Source of the DNA: UBA8231 sp036011085
Lineage (GTDB): Bacteria; Latescibacterota; UBA2968; UBA8231
Assembly: GCA_036011085.1 (NCBI GenBank)
Contig: DASCMS010000031.1
Coordinates: forward strand, 1-64,000
Length of the DNA stretch: 64,000 bases
Direction of reading: 5' to 3'
Below are positions 16,291 to 24,125 of this stretch, piece after piece; position 1 is the stretch's first letter, and each line of letters opens with the position of its first letter. Both the position numbers and the translations under genes were made by a program. Below the pieces are notes generated by a model. The model did not search any database. It worked only from the letters and a program-made list of their open reading frames with translations, and was not told where the DNA came from.

Positions 16291-17145
16291 GTGAGTCGCC
16301 GCCAACTGCGACTGCTCGGCGTTGATATCGACCTCTCCTGGAGCGATCCTGTCCTGCGGGTCGTCGGCGAGGATCTGTATGCCGATGCGGATGTCGGCGC
16401 TGTCGGCGGAACGGGTCTGCATCTGCGACGGTCAGCCAACGGATACGTCCTGGACGTGGAGGGTGACAGTGCTCCCGAACGCGGGACTCTCGGGGAGCTG
16501 TTCCAGGATGCCGAGATGGAGATCACGGAAGTGATCCTCGATCATCTCCGCCACCGGTACCTTCCTCTCCACGCAGCGGCTGTCGGGCGCCGCGACCGGG
16601 GTCTGCTCGCCATCGGCGCCCACGATGCGGGCAAGACGAGTCTGGCCTGCAGCCTGGCCCGTTCCGGCTTCGCCCTGCTGTCGGATGAAATCGCCCCGGT
16701 GCGTCCAGCGGACCTGACCGTATTCCCCTTCCCTCGTGATCTCATCCTGCACGACGGCACCTGCCGCAACCTGACCGGCCTGCCGCCGTCCCCGGAATTC
16801 AAGTGCTTCCCCGGTTATCGCTATCTGCCGCCGACAGCGGTGAGCGCCGGGCCATCGCCGACAGCGGTCCCGGTGGGCGCTCTGCTGTTTCCACAGAGAG
16901 GGGAGGGGCTGCCCGTCGAGCTGTCGACCATCGGGCCGGCGGCGTCCGCTCAGATTCTGCTCGAGCAGAGCTTCGATCTGGCGGGTGTCGGGGGGGCACA
17001 GGCCATCGACTGTGCCGCCCGGCTGGCGCAGTTGCCGGCAGCCCGGATCACCTTCGCCGATGCCGCCGACGCCGTGGGCCCGGTCTGGCGCTGGTGGGAG
17101 GAGGCCACGGAGCGTTCAGAAGTCGAGTCCGGCGTCGTCCGGTAA
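16291..17145 (+). CDS. HprK-like serine kinase-fold protein
   Basis: 284 residues. The C-terminal two thirds resemble the catalytic domain of HPr kinase/phosphorylase and related stand-alone kinases: LPLHAAAVGRRDRGLLAIGAHDAGKTSLACSL in two parts with Walker A GAHDAGKTS (about 109-117), and LLSDEIAPVRP (about 130-140), the metal-binding SDE/D motif. The N-terminal HprK domain is absent. Related proteins often occur beside PqqD-like or peptide-modification genes and may phosphorylate a partner or sugar; none of those partners is present. GTG start at 16291. Its last 30 bases overlap the convergent DUF2203 gene. Confidence 0.65.
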   Translation: MSRRQLRLLGVDIDLSWSDPVLRVVGEDLYADADVGAVGGTGLHLRRSANGYVLDVEGDSAPERGTLGELFQDAEMEITEVILDHLRHRYLPLHAAAVGRRDRGLLAIGAHDAGKTSLACSLARSGFALLSDEIAPVRPADLTVFPFPRDLILHDGTCRNLTGLPPSPEFKCFPGYRYLPPTAVSAGPSPTAVPVGALLFPQRGEGLPVELSTIGPAASAQILLEQSFDLAGVGGAQAIDCAARLAQLPAARITFADAADAVGPVWRWWEEATERSEVESGVVR

Positions 17146-17601
17146 CACATCATCCTTGCCCATGACGACGGCCTGGTCGTCGGTCAGCTCCCGTCTGCCG
17201 CGGAATCCTGTTTCGAGCTCGTGCCAGTGCGTCAGGCGGGGTTCGCCTCGCTGCCAGCACAGATACACCCAGCGTCCATCGAAGGTGGTGGGGAAGTCGA
17301 CGATGCCGCTCTCGAGGCCGCCGGACGGCAGGCGCACACCGCGGGTCATGAGATCTTGCTCGGCGATGCCCTGGATGGTGCGCGCAGCGTCGGCCATGCC
17401 GCGGCGGTGCTGCAGGAACTCATCATGATCCGGGTTGTCTGGAGATTCGATGCGATCCGCCCACATGGCCTCGAGAATCTGGGCAGCTTCACTATGGCGC
17501 TGCCAGCGCTGACGGTGCCCGTCGAGACGCTCGAAGACCGATTCGACCCACGGAATCAGCTCGTTCGCCGCTTCGACTGTGAATGCCCGGTGGGTGGCCA
17601 T
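17116..17601 (-). CDS. DUF2203 family protein
   Basis: 161 residues from the ATG at 17601. The start RAFTVEAANELIPWVESVFERL and the later block GGLESGIVDFPTTFDGRWVYLCWQRGEPRLTHWHELETGFRGRR match the DUF2203 pattern (anti-parallel helices followed by a W-x-x-G-E...HWHE...GF-x-GR-x-x core). The family has no established function. The gene overlaps the convergent HprK-like gene by 30 bases and is divergent from gatC, with an inverted repeat just upstream of its start. Confidence 0.8.
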   Translation of the reverse strand: MATHRAFTVEAANELIPWVESVFERLDGHRQRWQRHSEAAQILEAMWADRIESPDNPDHDEFLQHRRGMADAARTIQGIAEQDLMTRGVRLPSGGLESGIVDFPTTFDGRWVYLCWQRGEPRLTHWHELETGFRGRRELTDDQAVVMGKDDVLPDDAGLDF

Positions 17602-17606
17602 GGCGT

Positions 17607-17627
17607 CAGTATAGCCACCATATACTG
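17607..17627. promoter_or_regulatory. Operator-like inverted repeat between DUF2203 and gatC
   Basis: CAGTATA (17607-17613) and TATACTG (17621-17627) are a perfect 7-bp inverted repeat separated by 7 bases, centre-to-centre spacing suited to a dimeric repressor. On the minus strand it contains TATACT ending only six bases before the DUF2203 ATG, where a -10 box of a leaderless transcript would sit. It could be an operator, a promoter element or both. Confidence 0.4.
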
Positions 17628-17723
17628 GGGGTGCCACAGGGATTGACCCGCACTTCTTGCGTAGGCGCCCGGGGGCCTTCATATTTGGCCCGGGACAGCT
17701 TTGGCCCCAGGAGACCGATCCGG

Positions 17724-18011
17724 ATGTCAGTCACCACAGAGGACGTGAGACGTGTGGCAGCACTCGCCCGGCTCGATCTGTCAGCCGACGAACAGGCCCG
17801 GCTCACCGACGAACTCGGTCGGATTCTCCAGTACATTGGAAAGCTGAATGAGCTGGATACGGACGGTGTGGCGCCTTCGGCACACGCGATTCCGGTGGCC
17901 GGCACGTTCCGCGCCGACGAACCGGAGATCTTCTCCGGTCTGGACGAACTGCTCGCCCAGGCACCGGACCGGCGCGACGGGTATTTCCGGGTCCCACGGG
18001 TGATCGAATAA
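17724..18011 (+). CDS. gatC: Asp-tRNA(Asn)/Glu-tRNA(Gln) amidotransferase subunit C
   Basis: 95 residues with the GatC pattern: VRRVAALARLDLSADEQARLTDELGRILQYIGKLNELDTDGV in two parts, then FRADEPEIF and GYFRVPRVIE at the end. GatC stabilises the GatA-GatB complex that converts misacylated Glu-tRNA(Gln) or Asp-tRNA(Asn). Length is normal. gatA and gatB are not adjacent, as is common in several phyla. ATG 17724 is preceded by CAGGAGACC. A strong terminator follows the stop. Confidence 0.93.
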   Translation: MSVTTEDVRRVAALARLDLSADEQARLTDELGRILQYIGKLNELDTDGVAPSAHAIPVAGTFRADEPEIFSGLDELLAQAPDRRDGYFRVPRVIE

Positions 18012-18031
18012 CTCAGCATCAGCAGACACGA

Positions 18032-18063
18032 GCGGCGGCAGAGATGCCGCCGCTTCTCTTTTT
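18032..18063 (+). terminator. Rho-independent terminator between gatC and pyrG
   Basis: GCGGCGGCA (18032-18040), loop GAGA, TGCCGCCGC (18045-18053), then TTCTCTTTTT. The stem is perfect. It ends gatC transcription and sits only 31 bases before the pyrG ATG, so pyrG either depends on readthrough (attenuation) or on a promoter overlapping this region. Confidence 0.85.
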
Positions 18064-18094
18064 ATGTCGCATCAAGCAGAGGGTAGAAGGGTAG

Positions 18095-19873
18095 ATGACC
18101 GACTACACAGGTCCGAAGTACGTCGTGGTCACCGGCGGCGTCATGAGCGGCGTCGGCAAGGGACTTACCACCGCTTCCATGGGACGCATCCTTGGCGAAT
18201 ACGGATACCGTACGACAGCCGTCAAGATCGATCCCTACATCAACTACGACGCGGGCACCATGCGACCCACCGAACACGGCGAGGTCTGGGTAACCGACGA
18301 CGGTGGTGAGATCGATCAGGACCTGGGCAACTACGAACGATTCCTCGGCCTCGATCTGCCTCGACAGAACAATCTGACTACGGGACAGATTTACCACACC
18401 GTCATCGAGCGCGAACGGCGTGGCGAATACCTGGGGCAGACGGTGCAGCCGATTCCCCATCTCACGGACGAAGTTCAGCGACGCATCATGGAAGCCGGTG
18501 ACGGCTTCGATATCGTCCTGATCGAGATCGGCGGAACGGGCGGTGACTACGAGAACGAGCTCTTCCTGTTTGCTGTCAAGGGCATGGAGCGCGAGATCGG
18601 CGAGGAGCACTTCGTCTACGCCCTCATCACCTATCTGCCGATCCCGCAGCACGTGGGCGAGATGAAGACGAAGCCGACGCAGCAAGCGATCCGGTTGCTC
18701 GCCCAGCAGGGAATCTTCCCGGACTTCATCGTCTGCCGTGCCGAGACCGCTCTCGATGACGTGCGCAAGAAGAAGATCATGGTCAACGCCAACGTGCCGA
18801 TGGATCACATCATCTCGGCACCGGATATGGCCACGATCTACGATATTCCCATCCGGCTCCAGGAGGAGGGGCTCGGCGAGAAGCTGCTGAAGAAGATGGG
18901 TCTCGAACCCCGCCGTGAGCCCGACTGGACTCACTGGCGGCAACTGCTAGAGCGCAGCAAGACTCCCAGCCGGACGCTGCGCGTGGCCATGGTCGGCAAG
19001 TACGTCGAGATCGGCGACTTCCAGCTTACCGATTCGTACATCTCGGTGAACCAATCGCTGTTGCACGCCGGGGTTGACGCCGACACGAAAGTGGAGATCA
19101 CCTGGATCGATGGTCGTGCCTTCGAGCGCGGTGATCTCGAGGTCGAATCCCTCTCCGAGTTCGGTGGCATCATCGTACCGGGTGCCTTCGGTGAAGGCGG
19201 AGCTGAGGGTGTCATCGCAGCGTTGGAGTACGCGCGGGAGACGGGAATACCCTTCCTCGGCCTTTGCTACGGCATGCAGATGGCCGTCGTCGAGTTCGCC
19301 CGCCACGTGGCCGGGATCGAACGGGCCACTTCGGAGGAGATCTCCGATGATTCCGACTACCAGGTGGTAGCGGTCCAGGAGAGTCAGAAGCAGGTGCTGG
19401 AGGACAATCGATATGGCGCCAGCATGCGTCTCGGCGCCTACTCGGCCGTGCTGAAGAAGGACAGTCAGGTCCTTGGGCTCTACGAACAGGCGGGCCGGAT
19501 CGACGAGGACGCGGCGCGAATCAGGCAACTGCTCGACAACCCGAAACAGTCTTTCCGTATCGGTGAGATCATGCTCGATCGCGACAAGGTCGTGCTCGAG
19601 CGCCACCGTCACCGTTACGAGATCTCCCCGCGGTTCGTCGAACTGCTGGAGGAGGAGGGGCTTGTTTTTTCCGGTTATCACCGGCGCATCGACGGCACCC
19701 GGTTGATGGAATTCATCGAGCTGCCCGATCACCCCTTCTTCATCGCCACCCAGGCGCACCCCGAGTTCAAGTCACGGATGGACAACCCGGCACCGCTGTT
19801 TTCCGGGTTCGTCGAGGCGGCCCTCGTGCACCAGGCCGAAAATGTGGCCGATGCGCAGGCCGCGGCGACCTGA
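18095..19873 (+). CDS. pyrG: CTP synthase
   Basis: 592 residues. The amidoligase domain (1 to about 280) starts KYVVVTGGVMSGVGKG (P-loop) and contains KIDPYINYDAGTMRPTEHGEVWV and IEIGGTGGDYEN. The glutamine amidotransferase domain (about 295-575) has the nucleophile in FLGLCYGMQMA (Cys about 391) and the HPEF His/Glu pair near the end. It makes CTP from UTP with ATP and glutamine in the cytoplasm. Most bacterial PyrG proteins are 530-550 residues; an insertion of roughly 35 residues lies between MRLGAYSAVLKKDSQ and LERHRHRYE. AGGGTAGAAGGG precedes the ATG. Confidence 0.96.
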   Translation: MTDYTGPKYVVVTGGVMSGVGKGLTTASMGRILGEYGYRTTAVKIDPYINYDAGTMRPTEHGEVWVTDDGGEIDQDLGNYERFLGLDLPRQNNLTTGQIYHTVIERERRGEYLGQTVQPIPHLTDEVQRRIMEAGDGFDIVLIEIGGTGGDYENELFLFAVKGMEREIGEEHFVYALITYLPIPQHVGEMKTKPTQQAIRLLAQQGIFPDFIVCRAETALDDVRKKKIMVNANVPMDHIISAPDMATIYDIPIRLQEEGLGEKLLKKMGLEPRREPDWTHWRQLLERSKTPSRTLRVAMVGKYVEIGDFQLTDSYISVNQSLLHAGVDADTKVEITWIDGRAFERGDLEVESLSEFGGIIVPGAFGEGGAEGVIAALEYARETGIPFLGLCYGMQMAVVEFARHVAGIERATSEEISDDSDYQVVAVQESQKQVLEDNRYGASMRLGAYSAVLKKDSQVLGLYEQAGRIDEDAARIRQLLDNPKQSFRIGEIMLDRDKVVLERHRHRYEISPRFVELLEEEGLVFSGYHRRIDGTRLMEFIELPDHPFFIATQAHPEFKSRMDNPAPLFSGFVEAALVHQAENVADAQAAAT

Positions 19874-21722
19874 TCTGTCGCGCCTGCCTGTCTGGCTGCT
19901 GGCACTAGCCTGCGGCTGCGGTTCACCCGAGCAGGCGCCAGTGGCCGACCCCCTCGCTCCCGAGGATCGCGATCGCGAGTCGTGGGACGTGCGGCTGCAA
20001 TTGCACTCTCCCACCTCCGGCTCGGTCACCGTCGAAGCACCGTACGTCACCGATCACATCGATGCGCAGCAGACGCGCGCCGACAGCGGCGTCACCGTCA
20101 CGCTTACCGATTCCACCGGTGACAGTACGACGCAACTGAGCGCCCACCGGCTCGTCGTCGACCACAGGAACCACACCGTCGCTCTGGCTGGCACGGTCCA
20201 GGCGCGTTCTGTCGCACGTCAGGTGATGATGCGGGCCGACACGATGATCTGGGATCGGACGATGGATCGCCTCGATCTGCCCGCCGGCGCCGACGTCTCC
20301 CTGTCCACCGGTCATCTCATGGCGACGCAGCTGTCGGGTGGCAGCGACCTGGCCGAATGGACGGCGCAGGACGTGCACAGCACCTTCCGCGACACAGCGG
20401 TGATGACGGACGAAGTGCGCATCGACGGGCACTCGGCGATGGTTCGTGCCGGCAGCACAGCGGTAACCGCCCGTTTCGACACTGTCCAGGCCAGCTGGCG
20501 CGGGCGGGAGGTCGAGGCGAGGCAGGCCCAATACGATGGCGGTGCGCACACGCTGTTGTTGAGCGGTTCGGTAACGCTGCTGGATTCGGGTCGGCAGGTG
20601 CGGGCTGATTCTGCCCAGCTGGATCTGTCAGGACGACGCATTTACGCGCGTGGCGGTGTCGAGGCCACCGGCAACCTGGCATTCGGGGCCTCCGAGTTGC
20701 GTGAGGACGAGTCTGGACGCTGGACGGTGACGGGCAACCCGGTATGGCTCGAGGCCGATGACCGCCGACTCGAAGCCGGACGCATGACCCTGTCCGCCGA
20801 CATGGACACCATCGCCGCCGCCGGTGGATTCCAGGCCGTCGAAGGTGAGCGCACAATCGAGGCTGACTCGCTGTTGCTGAACCGTGTCGACCATCGACTC
20901 GAGGCGGTGGGGGCCGTGCGTCTGACGGCCACCGACGTGGAAGGCACGCTGGCCGCCGACCGACTCCGGTCGACGGGAGACGGCAGGATCGTGACCCTGT
21001 GGGGGGCAGCCAGACTGACACGCGTGCGACAGGGAGAAGATCTGACCCTCGATGCGGATACATTGAGACTCGACGGCGACGCCGGCTCTCTGACCGGAAC
21101 GGGAACCTTCGTTCTGCAGTCGCCGCCGCGGGTCACACTGCGCGCCGCCGCCGGCACCTACCTCACCTCGGGTGATACTGCCACGCTGGCGGGGCAGGCG
21201 GAGTTCCTCTACGACGCCGATGACTCGAAAAGCCGCCTGTCCGCCGACACCTGTTTCGTTATCCTGGCCGCTGGCGAACCCGCCGCCATCGACTGGCCTG
21301 GGGCCGTGGAGGGGCGGCTCGAGGATGCCGAGCAGACCTCCTGGCTGCAGGCCAGGGCAGGCCACGGCGACCTCGCCGAGGGTCGGCTGGTCCGTCTGGC
21401 CCTGAGGCAACAGGTGGAGGTCACACATCGGGGAACGGGGGCCAGGCTGAGTCGCTTCACGGCGGCCTCGATGGAGCTGGAATACGGTGATGACGGCGTG
21501 CTGCGGCGTGTACATGCGGAGGGTGATGCCCTCGTACGCACACGGCTGCCGGAAGATGATGAGGGTGGCGGAGCGTCCTTCAACGAAGTCAGCGGCGAAC
21601 GCCTGGAAGTCGATCTCGACGGTGGCAACGTCATCGCCGTCCGCGTCCTCGAAGAGATCGAGGGACGATTCGTACCCGATGGTGAGGAGTCTGAAGACTC
21701 CGCGATCACGGCACAGGAGTAG
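19842..21722 (+). CDS. LptC/LptA-like (OstA-fold) lipoprotein
   Basis: 626 residues. An N-terminal positively charged stretch and hydrophobic run end in LALACGCGS, a lipoprotein-like signal with Cys at about 24. The remainder is a long series of beta strands of the LptC/OstA type with repeated D-S-x-x-L-x-L-x-x-G and A-x-x-x-x-Y patterns such as MRADTMIWDR, VRADSAQLDLSGRRIYARGGV and LTLDADTLRLDGD. It probably forms part or all of the periplasmic LPS bridge, receiving lipid from the inner membrane. Usual LptC is about 190 and LptA about 180 residues, so this length suggests a fusion of LptC with several OstA repeats. ATG overlaps the pyrG end by 32 bases; lptB follows 2 bases later. Confidence 0.75.
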   Translation: MWPMRRPRRPDLSRLPVWLLALACGCGSPEQAPVADPLAPEDRDRESWDVRLQLHSPTSGSVTVEAPYVTDHIDAQQTRADSGVTVTLTDSTGDSTTQLSAHRLVVDHRNHTVALAGTVQARSVARQVMMRADTMIWDRTMDRLDLPAGADVSLSTGHLMATQLSGGSDLAEWTAQDVHSTFRDTAVMTDEVRIDGHSAMVRAGSTAVTARFDTVQASWRGREVEARQAQYDGGAHTLLLSGSVTLLDSGRQVRADSAQLDLSGRRIYARGGVEATGNLAFGASELREDESGRWTVTGNPVWLEADDRRLEAGRMTLSADMDTIAAAGGFQAVEGERTIEADSLLLNRVDHRLEAVGAVRLTATDVEGTLAADRLRSTGDGRIVTLWGAARLTRVRQGEDLTLDADTLRLDGDAGSLTGTGTFVLQSPPRVTLRAAAGTYLTSGDTATLAGQAEFLYDADDSKSRLSADTCFVILAAGEPAAIDWPGAVEGRLEDAEQTSWLQARAGHGDLAEGRLVRLALRQQVEVTHRGTGARLSRFTAASMELEYGDDGVLRRVHAEGDALVRTRLPEDDEGGGASFNEVSGERLEVDLDGGNVIAVRVLEEIEGRFVPDGEESEDSAITAQE

Positions 21723-21724
21723 GC

Positions 21725-22447
21725 ATGGCGCTGCAGATTGAGGCAATCGTCAAGACCTATGGCCGTCGCCGCGTCGTCGACGGGGTTTCTCTGCGTGTGG
21801 ATGCCGGCGAGATCGTCGGTCTGCTCGGGCCGAATGGGGCCGGCAAGACGACGACGTTCCACAGTATCACTGGATTCGTGCGTCCTGACAGCGGCCAGGT
21901 TCGACTCGACGAGGACGACCTGACCCGCCTGCCGATGTACCGGCGCGCCCGGCTGGGAATCGGCTATCTGCCTCAGGAGACGTCGATCTTCCGGGGGATG
22001 ACGGTGGCGCAGAACGTCAGCGCCGTGCTGGAAGCGCGCGGGGTCGCCCGTGCGGTGCGCGAGCGGCGGGTGGACGAGTTGCTGGCGGAGCTCAACCTCG
22101 AACCGCGGGCCGGCCAGCGTGCCGACACGCTGTCCGGAGGCGAAACGCGCCGCGTCGAGATCGCCAGGGCCCTGGCCACCGGACCCCGCTACATGCTGCT
22201 CGACGAGCCCTTCACCGGGATCGACCCGCGCACCGTGCAGGATATCCAGACCATCGTCGGCGAGCTGCGGGCCAAGGGCCTGAGTATCCTCATCACGGAC
22301 CACAATGCCCTCGAGACCCTGCAGATCACCGATCGGGCCTACATCATGGTGGACGGCCGCATCCTGACGTCGGGAACCGCTCGCGAGCTCGCAGACGACG
22401 AGGACGTACGCCGCCTCTACCTCGGGGAACGGTTCCGCCTCTCCTGA
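21725..22447 (+). CDS. lptB: LPS export ABC transporter ATP-binding protein LptB
   Basis: 240 residues, normal for LptB. Walker A GPNGAGKTT (about 37-45), Q-loop GYLPQETSIFRGMTVAQNV (characteristic of LptB), signature LSGGETRRVEIARAL, Walker B YMLLDEPFTGIDP and switch His in ILITDHNALETL. It energises LPS extraction from the inner membrane with LptF/LptG. It directly follows the LptC/LptA-like gene, as in many diderms, and is followed by a terminator and then rpoN, the order also seen in proteobacteria (lptB-rpoN). Confidence 0.93.
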   Translation: MALQIEAIVKTYGRRRVVDGVSLRVDAGEIVGLLGPNGAGKTTTFHSITGFVRPDSGQVRLDEDDLTRLPMYRRARLGIGYLPQETSIFRGMTVAQNVSAVLEARGVARAVRERRVDELLAELNLEPRAGQRADTLSGGETRRVEIARALATGPRYMLLDEPFTGIDPRTVQDIQTIVGELRAKGLSILITDHNALETLQITDRAYIMVDGRILTSGTARELADDEDVRRLYLGERFRLS

Positions 22448-22458
22448 GAGGCGTCATT

Positions 22459-22486
22459 GCACAGCAAATGCTGTGCCTTTCTTCTT
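22459..22486 (+). terminator. Terminator downstream of lptB
   Basis: GCACAGC (22459-22465), loop AAAT, GCTGTGC (22470-22476), followed by CTTTCTTCTT. The stem is perfect but short. It begins 12 bases after the lptB stop and ends just before the rpoN promoter. Confidence 0.65.
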
Positions 22487-22513
22487 GACACTCCCCTGCA
22501 GCACTTCTATATT
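22485..22513 (+). promoter_or_regulatory. Sigma-70 promoter of rpoN
   Basis: TTGACA (22485-22490) and TATATT (22508-22513) with an ideal 17-base spacer. Transcription would start near 22520, about 60 bases before the rpoN start codon. This is the best housekeeping promoter in the window and suggests constitutive expression of sigma-54 separate from the lpt operon. Confidence 0.8.
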
Positions 22514-22580
22514 AGCCACGATCCGCTTGATTTGCGTTTCTTCAAGTCTTTCTTAGAGAAAGAGTTACGCCTCCGTGACG

Positions 22581-24104
22581 ATGCTCCGTCTGTCACAGAA
22601 CATGAGTCTTCAGCAGCGCATGGCGCCGCAGTTGATTCAGTCTCTCCAGCTGCTGCAGATGTCGACGCTGGAGCTGGAGCTGGAGATCAAGCAGCAGATG
22701 GAGGTCAACCCTCTCCTCGAGGAATCGATGGAGATGGAGGAGCTCGACGAGGATCCTCCCGAGCCAGAGCCCGAAGTCGACGAGGTGGAGACACCCGAGC
22801 AGGAAGTGGCCCTCGAGGAGAAAGAGCTGAAGGAGGAGGAGGTTCCCGAGCCGACGGACGAGGTCGACTGGGATGCACTGCTCGACGATCAGCTCGATCA
22901 GAATTCCTACAACAACGAGAACACCGAGTACGATCCGAACTGGGAGCAGGACCGCGAGCCCCAGGAGAACCGGATCACGACCATGCCTCCCCTGGCCGAG
23001 CTGCTCAACGAGCAACTGTTGATCAGCCAGCTGAAAGGGGATGATGTCGATATCGCCGACTTCATCATCGGCAACATCGACGACCGTGGCTATCTCACCT
23101 GTTCGGCCGAGGAGATCTCCGAGTCGATCGAGGTTCCCGTGGTCGATGTGGAGCGTGTCCTGGCCGTCATCCAGTCCTTCGAGCCGCCAGGCGTCGGCGC
23201 TCGCGACCTGTCCGAGTGTCTGCTGATTCAGCTCCGACTCAAGGAAGGCACTGAGAACTACTACGATCTCGAACTGGCCATCCAGATCGTCGGTTCGCAC
23301 ATGGAGGACCTGACGAAGCGCCGGTACTCCCGTATCACTCGCGCTCTCGGCATCCAGAACGACGACCTGCGCGGGGCCATGGAGATCATCGAGGAGCTAC
23401 ACCCCAATCCGGGCGCCCTCGTGAGTGACGCTTTTTCGGCTTCCAACCTGCTCACCCTCGATACGAGCGTGAACTACATCACCCCGGATCTCATCGTCGA
23501 GAAGACGGGAGAAGACTGGGTCGTGAGCCTCACCGACGGCGCCCTGCCGTCCCTGCGCATCAACGCCTCCTACGCCGGGTTGCTCAAGGACGGGCGGGGG
23601 CGCAAGGACGAGGTGCGCTCGTACGTATCGAAAAAGCTGAATGACGCGCGCTGGCTGATCAACGCCATCAATCAGCGGCGCACGACCATGCTGAAGGTCG
23701 CCGACTATCTCGTACGGGCGCAGATGGGCTGGTTTGAAAAAGGCCCCGCCCACCTGAAGCCGATGGTCTTGCAGGACGTGGCCGACGCGGTGAGCATGCA
23801 CGTGTCGACGATCAGCCGCGTGAGCAACGGCAAGTACATGCAGACCCCCCACGGTGTACGCGAACTGAAATACTTCTTCGACAGCAAGGTCTCGCGTGAT
23901 GACGGCGAGGACGTGTCAGCCCGCAGCGTCAAGGAGAAGATCGCGAACATGATCGAAGGCGAGGACAAGAACAAGCCGATGAGCGATCAGGAGATCGCTG
24001 ACGAACTGGCCAAGGATGGACTCAGGATCGCGCGGCGCACGGTAGCCAAGTACCGCGATCAGCTGGGAATCAACTCGCAGCGGTATCGCAAGCAGGTCTT
24101 CTGA
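22581..24104 (+). CDS. rpoN: RNA polymerase sigma-54 factor RpoN
   Basis: 507 residues from ATG 22581; a GTG two codons earlier is possible. Region I has the expected Gln/Leu-rich activator-response sequence (MSLQQRMAPQLIQSLQLLQM). Region II is acidic (about 45-95). Region III contains the core-binding and -12 fork-contact domain, with HTH near the block DVADAVSMHVSTISRVSNGKY. The RpoN box RRTVAKYRDQLGI near the C-terminus contacts the -24 GG. It replaces sigma-70 for promoters that need ATP-driven activators. One such activator and two -24/-12 promoters are in this window. Confidence 0.96.
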   Translation: MLRLSQNMSLQQRMAPQLIQSLQLLQMSTLELELEIKQQMEVNPLLEESMEMEELDEDPPEPEPEVDEVETPEQEVALEEKELKEEEVPEPTDEVDWDALLDDQLDQNSYNNENTEYDPNWEQDREPQENRITTMPPLAELLNEQLLISQLKGDDVDIADFIIGNIDDRGYLTCSAEEISESIEVPVVDVERVLAVIQSFEPPGVGARDLSECLLIQLRLKEGTENYYDLELAIQIVGSHMEDLTKRRYSRITRALGIQNDDLRGAMEIIEELHPNPGALVSDAFSASNLLTLDTSVNYITPDLIVEKTGEDWVVSLTDGALPSLRINASYAGLLKDGRGRKDEVRSYVSKKLNDARWLINAINQRRTTMLKVADYLVRAQMGWFEKGPAHLKPMVLQDVADAVSMHVSTISRVSNGKYMQTPHGVRELKYFFDSKVSRDDGEDVSARSVKEKIANMIEGEDKNKPMSDQEIADELAKDGLRIARRTVAKYRDQLGINSQRYRKQVF

Positions 24105-24125
24105 GAGCGAGCTTGCCCAAAGCCG

